The notes under the pieces: model-generated
Told to the model about the DNA's origin: nothing
What the model saw: only the letters and a program-made list of their open reading frames with translations
Database searches by the model: none
DNA from: Prosthecobacter debontii
Lineage (GTDB): Bacteria; Verrucomicrobiota; Verrucomicrobiia; Verrucomicrobiales; Akkermansiaceae
Assembly (NCBI GenBank): GCA_945883455.1
Contig: CAMCXJ010000137.1
Location: 1-5,481, forward strand
Length of the DNA stretch: 5,481 nucleotides
Direction of reading: 5' to 3'
Part shown: positions 1 through 5,481 of the stretch, piece by piece
Numbering within the stretch: position 1 is the first letter of the stretch
Layout: each line of letters starts with the position of its first letter
Translations under genes and position numbers: made by a program

Positions 1-364
1 CCAGTTCCAACAACTCGGACGGATAGCTGAAGGCGTGCCCCAGCGGAACGTCGTCGATGGTGAGCCCCAGCGCGGGCGGCCCGAAGAAAAGCGTGTTGGT
101 GGATCCCCGCATCGTGACGACTTGGCCGTAGCCACGCGAATCGGCGGAAACCACATTGAAGCCGGGGACGATCCCCGTGAGGTCGGAAAAGGAGCGAGCT
201 TGGAAGAGCTCCAGCGACTGGCTGGAAATCACGCTGACGGCGGCGGGCTCGTCATCGATCCGCTCCGCTTCCACGATGGTCGGAGCGAGCAAAAACGGGT
301 CTTGTGCATGGACGGCGGTGCTCAGGGCTAGGGCGATGGAGGCGGTGCGCATGGTTGGATTCAT
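1..364 (-). CDS. TonB-dependent outer-membrane receptor, N-terminal part (signal peptide and plug domain)
   Basis: The 121 visible codons run off the left edge, so the beta-barrel is missing. Residues 1-20 form a signal peptide (MNPTMRT, then a hydrophobic run ending AVHA, with cleavage before QDP). A TonB-box-like stretch, APTIVEAERI, lies at 27-36. The plug domain begins about residue 42 with the usual motifs: AVSVISSQSLELF, then DLTGIVPGFNVV (61-72), TMRGS (84-88) and LTIDDVPLG (101-109). In this family the plug closes a 22-stranded barrel and TonB energises uptake of siderophores, vitamins or glycans; the substrate cannot be told from this part. An in-frame ATG at 352 (MRTASIAL) is an alternative start; neither ATG has a Shine-Dalgarno sequence. 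The gene is transcribed divergently from propeller gene 1. Confidence 0.9.
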   Translation of the reverse strand, partial: MNPTMRTASIALALSTAVHAQDPFLLAPTIVEAERIDDEPAAVSVISSQSLELFQARSFSDLTGIVPGFNVVSADSRGYGQVVTMRGSTNTLFFGPPALGLTIDDVPLGHAFSYPSELLEL

Positions 365-531
365 ATTTGGGTAAAAGTCGGACGACGGCGATAAGTTGGC
401 TGGAGCAAGGCCGCACGAAAACGAAAAAAAACTCCGTGGCGTTGAGCAAGTTTTGTGTAACTTTACCCGTTTTCAAAAGTTTGGCCGCTTGGGCATAATG
501 AATTCTTCCGCTCATTCTTACACCGATCACC
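365..531. promoter_or_regulatory. Divergent intergenic region between receptor and propeller gene 1
   Basis: These 167 bases must hold the promoters of both divergent genes. They are clearly AT-richer than the flanking genes and include an A8 tract (424-431). A 7-bp pair in inverted orientation, GGGTAAA (369-375) and TTTACCC (462-468), sits close to the receptor start on one side and upstream of the gene 1 promoter candidate on the other. The second copy overlaps the short dyad GTAA-CT-TTAC (457-466). These could be operator half-sites, but they are short enough to occur by chance. I found no riboswitch signature. Confidence 0.5.
471..499 (+). promoter_or_regulatory. Candidate sigma-70 type promoter for propeller gene 1
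   Basis: A -10-like CATAAT (494-499; five of six consensus bases) lies 17 bp downstream of a weak -35-like TTTCAA (471-476). Transcription would begin near 506, giving a leader of about 26 nt before the ATG at 532. The -35 match is poor, so this is a candidate only. Confidence 0.35.
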
Positions 532-1752
532 ATGAAAATCCCCGCCTTCACATTTACGCTCCTCCTCACACTCCTTCCCGCCCTCGCCTTTTCCCAAGAT
601 TGGCCGCGCCACCTGGGAGCGGATGGATCGGGAAAGGTAGAGGGAAAAATCCGGACGAATTGGCAGGAGGAAAAGCCGAAGGAACTCTGGCGCAAGGATC
701 TTGGTAAGGGATGCACCAGCTTCGCGATCGCCGGCGAGAAAGTCGTGGTCATGGGCAACAAGGACAACACCGACATCGTCTGGTGCCTCGATGCGGCGAC
801 CGGGAAAGAAATCTGGACCCACAGATACCCCGAGAAACTCGACCCCAAGCTCTACGACGGCGGTCCGAACGCCACGCCGACGATTGACGGTGACGTTGTC
901 TACACGCTCAGCAAATCCGGCAACCTGTTCTGCCTTTCCATGGCGGACGGCAAACCGAAATGGAACGTGCATTACAAAAAGGATTTCAAGGGCAGGGTGC
1001 CGGATTGGGGCTACTCCGCCTCGCCGGTGGTGAAAGGAAACCTGCTCTACTGCCTGCCGTGCGCGGACGAAGGCGGATTGTACGCGCTGAATAAATCCAC
1101 CGGCAAGGTGAGCTGGAAATCGGGCGACGACACCAAGCCGGGATACGCGACACCCGTGTTTTTCACCCACAAGGGGCAGGAACTCGTCGCCGCGTTTCAT
1201 GGTCGGCAACTGGTGGCCTACAATCTGGATGGCAAGGGCAAACCGGTTTTCGATTTCGGCTGGCGGACATCCTATGACGTGAATGCCAGCAATCCCCAAT
1301 ACCACGACGGCATGATGTTCCTCGCCTCCGGATACGGCATGGGCTACGTGGTCATCGATGTCTCGGGCAGTGAGCCTAAAGTGCTGCACAAGGACGAGGA
1401 CATCCGCATGATTTTCCAAAACAGCATCCTCCGTGACGGCGATATCCTCGGCGTGTTCGGCGACAAGAACATCGACGCGGAACTCATCCGCATGGATATG
1501 AAATCCGGCAAGGCACACTGGCGTGCCAAGATGCCGGGAACCCGCGGCAGCTCATTGATGGTCGGCGACCAGATGGTCATCCTCTCGGAAACCGGCGAGA
1601 TCATCTGTGGCGAGCCGGCCAAGGATGGTTGGAAGGAACATGGCCGCGTGAAAGCGCTGTCGTCCGTCAGCTGGGCGCACGTTGCGTTCGCCCATGGCAG
1701 GATCTTCGCGCGCTCAAACAAAGGCGAGGCGGTCTGCCTGGAGGTGAAATAA
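532..1752 (+). CDS. Secreted PQQ-like beta-propeller repeat protein (paralogue 1)
   Basis: This 406-residue protein has a signal peptide at about 1-22 (MKIPAF, a leucine-rich core, ALAFSQ, then DWPRH). The mature part starts with a variant of the WPxWRG motif (WPRHLG). It is then built of blades carrying the D-x-x-x-G-K-x-x-W signature of PQQ-like (BamB/quinoprotein-type) propellers: CLDAATGKEIW (85-95), CLSMADGKPKW (134-144), ALNKSTGKVSW (185-195), a degenerate one near 230-240, and MDMKSGKAHW (321-330). A CxxC pair (CLPC, 174-177) lies in the third blade; no His follows, so it is not a haem site. PDWGYSASPVV (157-167) matches a segment of paralogue 3. The location is probably periplasmic. 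True PQQ dehydrogenases are usually longer, about 550-600 residues or more, so enzymatic activity is doubtful; a binding or scaffold role is equally possible. No Shine-Dalgarno precedes the ATG. Confidence 0.93.
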   Translation: MKIPAFTFTLLLTLLPALAFSQDWPRHLGADGSGKVEGKIRTNWQEEKPKELWRKDLGKGCTSFAIAGEKVVVMGNKDNTDIVWCLDAATGKEIWTHRYPEKLDPKLYDGGPNATPTIDGDVVYTLSKSGNLFCLSMADGKPKWNVHYKKDFKGRVPDWGYSASPVVKGNLLYCLPCADEGGLYALNKSTGKVSWKSGDDTKPGYATPVFFTHKGQELVAAFHGRQLVAYNLDGKGKPVFDFGWRTSYDVNASNPQYHDGMMFLASGYGMGYVVIDVSGSEPKVLHKDEDIRMIFQNSILRDGDILGVFGDKNIDAELIRMDMKSGKAHWRAKMPGTRGSSLMVGDQMVILSETGEIICGEPAKDGWKEHGRVKALSSVSWAHVAFAHGRIFARSNKGEAVCLEVK

Positions 1753-1808
1753 GCCCCGGGGCAATCAAGCAATGGAAAGCGCCCGTGAACAGGGGACAGC
1801 GCGTGCGC

Positions 1809-1948
1809 AGCCTTTTGAGTGCGTGCGATCATTCGCCGCTTTCATCCACCCCGAGGCTGTTTTGACGGGACGCTGCGAACTTTCCATGCCATAGCTGTTT
1901 CCAGCCTAAGCATACAAAAGCGGCGATTCTCCCCGCACTCAAAAGGCT
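1809..1948. repeat. Nested 140-bp inverted repeat (large potential stem-loop)
   Basis: Three blocks recur in mirror order on the opposite strand. AGCCTTTTGAGTGCG (1809-1823) pairs perfectly with 1934-1948. TCGCCGCTTT (1833-1842) pairs perfectly with 1917-1926. AGGCTG (1854-1859) pairs with CAGCCT (1902-1907). The unpaired gaps are 9 against 7 nt and 11 against 9 nt, and the terminal loop is 42 nt (1860-1901). No T-tract follows either arm, so it is not a classical terminator. No target-site duplication is visible at the ends and there is no ORF inside. It could be a structured leader or intergenic RNA, a small non-autonomous repeat element, or a pair of regulator sites. The pairing is seen directly; the function is unknown. 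Confidence 0.8.
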
Positions 1949-2009
1949 TTACCCCGCCCAAACCCGATGCTTCCCGGCTTGATCGTGATGAAGTGGCTCT
2001 TACTTTTTT

Positions 2010-2038
2010 TTGACAGCCTGCGATTCTCAGTTTCGTAT
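2010..2038 (+). promoter_or_regulatory. Candidate promoter for propeller gene 2 (perfect TTGACA)
   Basis: A consensus -35 TTGACA (2010-2015) is followed after 17 bp by a weak -10, TCGTAT (2033-2038; three of six consensus bases). If used, transcription would start at about 2045-2048, making the mRNA for the ATG at 2048 leaderless or nearly so. That fits the missing Shine-Dalgarno there. The weak -10 keeps confidence low. Confidence 0.35.
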
Positions 2039-2047
2039 GGGCTTGTG

Positions 2048-3307
2048 ATGAAAGCAGAAATTTTTGCAACGAGCTTATTGTTGACGTGTGTTCTAAGTGC
2101 CGGGAACTGGCCTTCATGGCGCGGTGAAGGGGGCAATGGCGCTACCACCGACAAGCAACCGCCGGTTGATCTTGCGGGGAATTTGTGCTGGAAAGCCGAG
2201 CTCCCAGGGCGCGGTTGCTCGACCCCGATCGTGTGGGGCGAAAAGCTTTTCGTCACCAGCCCGATCGGTGATGAGGATGGCCTGCTGGCCTTCGATGCCA
2301 AAGGCAAGGAACTCTGGCGCAAAACTTTCGGCAAGGGCACTCCCGGGCGCGGGCAACGTGTCGGAAGCTCCACGAATTCCTCGCCGATCACTGATGGCAA
2401 TGTCGTTGTCGCTTATTTCAAGTCGGGAACCGTCGTCTGTGTGGATCTCGATGGGAAACCGCTCTGGCAGATCAACCTACAGAAACTCTACGGCAAGGAT
2501 GGTCTCTGGTGGGATCAGGGAACTTCCCCCGTTTTCGCAGCTGGTAATGTGGTGGTCGCCGTAATGCAGACGAATGGCGAATCCTATCTGGTTTCGCTTG
2601 ATCCGAAGACTGGTAAGGAAGTTTGGAAAACCCATAGGAAATACGAAACCGCTGAGGAATCCGGCGATGCCTACACCACGCCCCATGTGGTCAAGCGGAA
2701 TGGCAAGGAGCAGATCGTCACCTGGGGCGCGGATCATCTCACCGGCCACGATGCGGAGACCGGCAAGCTTCTCTGGCAATGCGGTGGCTTCAACCCGAAA
2801 CGCGCGGGTATGCAGCGGGTCATCGCTTCCGCGGTCGTCGCTGACGGGCTCGCCGTAGTTCCTTTCAACCGGGGCGACTCCCTCGCCGCGATCCGCCTGG
2901 ACGGCAGCGGCGATGTTTCGGAGACCCACTGGGCTTGGCGCAACGACAAGCTCGGCACCGATGCCTGCACCCCCGTCCTCCACGATGGCAAATTCTACGT
3001 CCTCAAAGATGGCGGCCCGCAGCGCGGCCGGCTAACCTGCCTGGATGCCAAAACCGGCAAGCAGCTCTGGGAATCAACCCTACCGAAAGGGCCGCAAGTC
3101 TATTACGCATCGCCGCTTCTCGTGGGAGATCAGATCTATTGCGTAAGAGAAGACGGGATGGTTTTCAGTGGAAAAATCACGAAAGACGGACTCTCGGATA
3201 TCAAAAGCCACGCGCTTGAGGAAGGGGTCATCGCTTCACCGATCTCCGTGGGTGGCCGTCTATTTCTACGCACCGACACTAGCCTGTTCTGCTTCGGCAA
3301 GGATTGA
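2048..3307 (+). CDS. Secreted PQQ-like beta-propeller repeat protein (paralogue 2)
   Basis: From the ATG at 2048 the product has 419 residues. It starts with a compact signal peptide (MKAEIF, then ATSLLLTCVLSA, about 1-19), followed at once by NWPSWRG (20-26), the WPxWRG motif that opens these propellers. The frame stays open upstream to ATGs at 1967 and 1988, but those starts would add an unusual second hydrophobic stretch before the signal peptide and run across the TTGACA box, so 2048 is preferred. Blade signatures are AFDAKGKELW (81-90), CVDLDGKPLW (131-140), SLDPKTGKEVW (183-193), GHDAETGKLLW (233-243) and CLDAKTGKQLW (331-341), then a degenerate C-terminal blade ending LFCFGKD. Cys14 follows LLT, a poor lipobox, so a lipoprotein is unlikely but not excluded. 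It is probably a periplasmic propeller; ligand and activity are unknown. It converges on paralogue 3 with a 12-bp gap. Confidence 0.92.
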   Translation: MKAEIFATSLLLTCVLSAGNWPSWRGEGGNGATTDKQPPVDLAGNLCWKAELPGRGCSTPIVWGEKLFVTSPIGDEDGLLAFDAKGKELWRKTFGKGTPGRGQRVGSSTNSSPITDGNVVVAYFKSGTVVCVDLDGKPLWQINLQKLYGKDGLWWDQGTSPVFAAGNVVVAVMQTNGESYLVSLDPKTGKEVWKTHRKYETAEESGDAYTTPHVVKRNGKEQIVTWGADHLTGHDAETGKLLWQCGGFNPKRAGMQRVIASAVVADGLAVVPFNRGDSLAAIRLDGSGDVSETHWAWRNDKLGTDACTPVLHDGKFYVLKDGGPQRGRLTCLDAKTGKQLWESTLPKGPQVYYASPLLVGDQIYCVREDGMVFSGKITKDGLSDIKSHALEEGVIASPISVGGRLFLRTDTSLFCFGKD

Positions 3308-3319
3308 TCGCGAGATCTT

Positions 3320-4765
3320 TCAGGGCTTCACGTCATAGCAGAACAGCAGATCCTGATCGCGCAGGTAAAGCTTGCCGCCGATCACCACCGGATGAGTCCA
3401 AATCTTGCCGTTGGTACCCTCGCGCAATTTCGTCTGACGGGGAATTTCGAAGCGACCGTGCTCGGTGTATCTGTCGGGATTCGCTTCGGCCAAAAAGACG
3501 GATCCCGCCTCTTCATCCATGCAGTAAAGCATGCCGTCCGCGTAATGCACCGAGCCCTTCTGGCTGCCTTCGCCACGCTGGCTCCACTTCTGTTTCCCGG
3601 TAGCAAGCTCCTGACAAACGAGGCCGCCGCCGTCGGAAAACCCATAGATATGGCCGTCCACCAGGACCACGCCGCCGTGATGGTTTTTCATCACCTTGTT
3701 TTGCCAAACGTCCTCGGCTTTCTCGCCGTCGATTTTCACGAGCTTGCAGCCCGAGCCATAACCGGAGGTCATATAAACGTTGCCCTCATGATAGACCGGC
3801 GTCGGGATCACGGCGGTGCGTCCCTCGGGCCAGGCAGATTTCCACAAGACCTCGCCGTTTTCCGCATCCACCCCGGCCAGCGTGTTCATGAAAAGCTGGA
3901 TGTATTGGCGCTTGCCTTTCACCTCGGCGACCACCAGCGAGGGATACTGCGCGCCATCCTTGAGATCTTTGCTGCGCCACAGCTCTTTCCCGGTTTTCTT
4001 GTCCAGCGCGACGATCGCCCCCTGATCCCCACCGGGTGTGACAATCACTTTGGCACCATCCACCAGCGGCGACTCGGAATAGCCCCAGCCCGGTATGGCG
4101 CCGCCAAAATCCTTCACCAGATCCTTGCTCCAAAGCTTTTTTCCGTCATCCGCGTCGAGGCAGGCCAGCCCACCGTTCGCGCTCATCGCATACACCATCC
4201 CATCACTCACAGTCGGCGCGCCTCGCGTTCCCGCGCCCCATCCTGTATTGTAGCCCTTCTCCGGATCGCCACCGATCGGAGCCGACCATAACTCCTTGCC
4301 ACCGGCATCTAGACAAATGATCTCCGCCTTCCCGTCGCGGCTCCCTGTCAGGTAAATTTTTCCTCCCACCAGCGCGGGTGAGCTGTAACCCTTGCCGGCC
4401 TTTTCAAACGTCCACAGCAACTTCGGCCCCTCCTTCGGCCACTCTTTCACCAAGCCGGTGTCCGGCGACTTTCCGTCCCGCAACGCGCCGCGCCAGGTCG
4501 GCCAATCGGTTGCGCCCACTGGCTGTGACGCAGCGGCCTTTTCGGCAAATGCCTTGTCGTCCTCGGATAAACGGGTCAGCTCCAGATCAAACGTTTTGCC
4601 GTCCTTGCGTTTCAAGGTCACCTTGCCGTCCTTGAGGCCGATGAATTCCGCTTCCAGCATCTTGCCGCTGGTTGCGTCTGTCCAAGTCCGCGCGGGAAGC
4701 GAGGAACTGCCGATGAGAAATGCCAATGCCGTTAGCGCAGGAATGAGAGGGTATCGAATGCTCAT
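3320..4765 (-). CDS. Secreted SHD1-domain plus PQQ-like beta-propeller protein (paralogue 3)
   Basis: From the ATG at 4765 the product has 481 residues. A signal peptide covers about 1-25 (MSIRYPLIPA, hydrophobic core, SSLPA). Residues 26-77 match the SHD1 module: RTWTDATSGKMLEAEF, GLKDGKVTLKRKDGK, then LTRLSEDDKAF. It is named after yeast Sla1 and is often fused to secreted proteins in Planctomycetota and Verrucomicrobiota. After a short linker the propeller begins at DWPTWRG (87-93). Its blade motifs are CLDAGGKELW (151-160), CLDADDGKKLW (202-212), ALDKKTGKELW (253-263), GVDAENGEVLW (298-308) and QELATGKQKW (385-394). PGWGYSESPLV (225-235) and TSGYGSG (333-339) echo paralogue 1. A TTG at 4780 would add five residues; the ATG is preferred, though AAGG abuts it too closely to be a good Shine-Dalgarno. 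It lies downstream of ispF but behind that gene's terminator, so it probably has its own promoter. Confidence 0.93.
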   Translation of the reverse strand: MSIRYPLIPALTALAFLIGSSSLPARTWTDATSGKMLEAEFIGLKDGKVTLKRKDGKTFDLELTRLSEDDKAFAEKAAASQPVGATDWPTWRGALRDGKSPDTGLVKEWPKEGPKLLWTFEKAGKGYSSPALVGGKIYLTGSRDGKAEIICLDAGGKELWSAPIGGDPEKGYNTGWGAGTRGAPTVSDGMVYAMSANGGLACLDADDGKKLWSKDLVKDFGGAIPGWGYSESPLVDGAKVIVTPGGDQGAIVALDKKTGKELWRSKDLKDGAQYPSLVVAEVKGKRQYIQLFMNTLAGVDAENGEVLWKSAWPEGRTAVIPTPVYHEGNVYMTSGYGSGCKLVKIDGEKAEDVWQNKVMKNHHGGVVLVDGHIYGFSDGGGLVCQELATGKQKWSQRGEGSQKGSVHYADGMLYCMDEEAGSVFLAEANPDRYTEHGRFEIPRQTKLREGTNGKIWTHPVVIGGKLYLRDQDLLFCYDVKP

Positions 4766-4812
4766 CCTTCGACTAAACAAACAATAGCCAGGAAATCAAT
4801 TCTTTGATTGCT

Positions 4813-4841
4813 AAAAAGTGGCTGCGGTGGGACGCCGCAGC
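4813..4841 (-). terminator. Rho-independent terminator of ispF
   Basis: On the minus strand a perfect 7-bp GC-rich stem, GCTGCGG (4841-4835) with CCGCAGC (4827-4821), encloses a 7-nt loop. After CAC comes a run of five T (4817-4813). The stem begins on the last base of the ispF stop codon. It should end ispF transcription before propeller gene 3, whose start lies 48 bases further downstream. Confidence 0.75.
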
Positions 4842-5320
4842 TACTTGTTTGGATGCGGGGCGACCATGGCGACGGCCATGGCGGCGATGCCTTCCTTGCG
4901 GCCGACGAAGCCCATGGTCTCGTTGGTGGTGGCCTTGATCCCGACACGCTGCGGCGGGATGCCGAGGGCTGCGCCGATGTTTTTCTGCATCGCCTCGCGG
5001 TGGGGCAAGACCTTGGGTGCCTCGGCGATCAGGGTGGAGTCGATGTTGAGAAGCGAGAGATTTTCCTCAGTGAGGAGTTCTCGGCATTTCGCGAGGATCT
5101 TGAGCGAGGAGATGCCTTTGCAGGCGGGATCACCGGGCGGGAAATAATGGCCGATGTCCGCTTTCCCCATCGCACCAAGCACGGCGTCGGCGATGGCGTG
5201 GCAGAGCACATCCGCATCGGAATGCCCGTCGAGCCCGTGGCTATGCGGGATCTCCACGCCGCCAAGGATCAGCGGGCGGCCTTCTGCGAAACGGTGAACG
5301 TCGTATCCGATGCCGATCAT
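4841..5320 (-). CDS. ispF: 2-C-methyl-D-erythritol 2,4-cyclodiphosphate synthase
   Basis: IspF converts 4-diphosphocytidyl-2-C-methyl-D-erythritol 2-phosphate to the 2,4-cyclodiphosphate with release of CMP, the fifth step of the cytosolic MEP isoprenoid pathway. The 159 residues equal the usual length of this homotrimeric enzyme. Family signatures are complete: GIGYDVHRF (3-11) with the metal ligands Asp7 and His9, the GLDGHSDADVLCHA segment (29-42) with His33-Ser34 and the third metal ligand His41, ADIGHYFPPGD (54-64), and KATTNETMGFVGR (129-141) with the substrate-binding Thr and Glu. Every active-site residue I can place is present, so it should be functional. The ATG at 5320 begins exactly at the conserved N-terminus; no Shine-Dalgarno is seen. 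ispD, a frequent partner or fusion in other bacteria, is not adjacent within this window. Confidence 0.97.
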   Translation of the reverse strand: MIGIGYDVHRFAEGRPLILGGVEIPHSHGLDGHSDADVLCHAIADAVLGAMGKADIGHYFPPGDPACKGISSLKILAKCRELLTEENLSLLNIDSTLIAEAPKVLPHREAMQKNIGAALGIPPQRVGIKATTNETMGFVGRKEGIAAMAVAMVAPHPNK

Positions 5321-5481
5321 AAAATAAAATCATCCAGAAGCATGAAACCATCCTACCAAAGTCAAAATGATGAGCAAGAACAGTTCCGTTATGGTGGACA
5401 GTGCATTCCATTCAATTCTCAGTATGAGGAAATGCCTTGCCTTATGCCCTTTTCCCCGCTACATTTCGCGCACCTAGGACG
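5321..5481. other. AT-richer region upstream of ispF, no supportable gene
   Basis: This should contain the ispF promoter on the minus strand. The best candidate I see is TAGGAT (complement of 5350-5355) with a weak TTGCTC (complement of 5372-5377) 16 bp upstream; a TTGACT (complement of 5360-5365) has no convincing -10 partner. On the plus strand a frame from the ATG at 5342 stays open to the window edge (46 codons), but its third-position GC is far below that of the real genes here. No RNA gene is recognisable. Confidence 0.4.

Noticed and set aside
463..1518. Long minus-strand open frame (351 codons) opposite propeller gene 1
   Set aside because: It is the antisense shadow of a gene with clear signal peptide and blade motifs; its translation is His/Val/Arg-rich and resembles no family.
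532..1752. Annotation as a PQQ-dependent alcohol dehydrogenase
   Set aside because: The protein is much shorter than that family, and I see no vicinal cysteines or recognisable catalytic segment; the repeat motif alone does not prove PQQ binding.
1753..1762. Perfect palindrome GCCCCGGGGC directly after the gene 1 stop codon
   Set aside because: It has no loop and no following T-tract, so it is not a terminator; a 10-bp GC palindrome is plausible by chance in GC-rich DNA.
1809..1948. Insertion sequence or integron attC site as the explanation of the inverted repeat
   Set aside because: There is no transposase ORF and no target duplication at the ends, and the attC core motifs (RYYYAAC and GTTRRRY) are not at the arm positions.
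3306..3320. GATC-GCGA-GATC mini-hairpin with TTT in the 12-bp convergent gap
   Set aside because: Four base pairs and three T are too weak for a terminator, although the GCGA loop is of GNRA type.
3392..4291. Long plus-strand open frame (299 codons) opposite propeller gene 3
   Set aside because: It is an antisense shadow produced by GC-rich codon use; the opposite strand encodes a complete SHD1-propeller protein.
5342..5481. Plus-strand open frame from an ATG to the right edge (46 codons, MKPSYQSQNDEQEQF)
   Set aside because: It has low third-position GC compared with the genes here, no ribosome site and no recognisable motif; an open frame this short is not rare by chance. Sequence to the right would settle it.
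5419..5481. Minus-strand frame entering from the right edge with a CxxC (RCAKCSG) and ending in TGA
   Set aside because: There are only 20 codons before the stop, too short to support as the C-terminus of a gene.

Overview
The window looks like chromosomal DNA from a Gram-negative, moderately GC-rich bacterium of the Planctomycetota-Verrucomicrobiota group, most likely a verrucomicrobium. This is an inference. It rests on several secreted PQQ-like beta-propeller proteins with a WPxWRG-type N-terminus, on one of them carrying an SHD1 module (a combination typical of that group), on a TonB-dependent receptor (hence an outer membrane), and on the near absence of Shine-Dalgarno sequences before the starts.

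Layout. At 1-364 (minus) is the N-terminal part of a TonB-dependent outer-membrane receptor, cut by the window edge. A 167-bp divergent intergenic region follows, then propeller gene 1 at 532-1752 (plus). The stretch 1753-2047 is noncoding and contains a striking nested inverted repeat (1809-1948) and a perfect TTGACA box. Propeller gene 2 is at 2048-3307 (plus). Twelve bases further on, and convergent with it, lies propeller gene 3 at 3320-4765 (minus), which carries an SHD1 domain in front of the propeller. Upstream of it on the same strand is ispF at 4841-5320 (minus), which ends in a rho-independent terminator that overlaps its stop codon. The last 161 bases are AT-richer, with no gene I can support.

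How the parts fit. The three propeller proteins are diverged paralogues. Each has an export signal, so all probably act in the periplasm or at the envelope, and gene 1 is transcribed divergently from an outer-membrane receptor. A shared envelope role is possible but unproven. ispF is an unrelated housekeeping gene of the MEP isoprenoid pathway, insulated from gene 3 by its terminator. I see no mobile element, CRISPR array, tRNA or rRNA. The least explained structure is the 140-bp inverted repeat between propeller genes 1 and 2.
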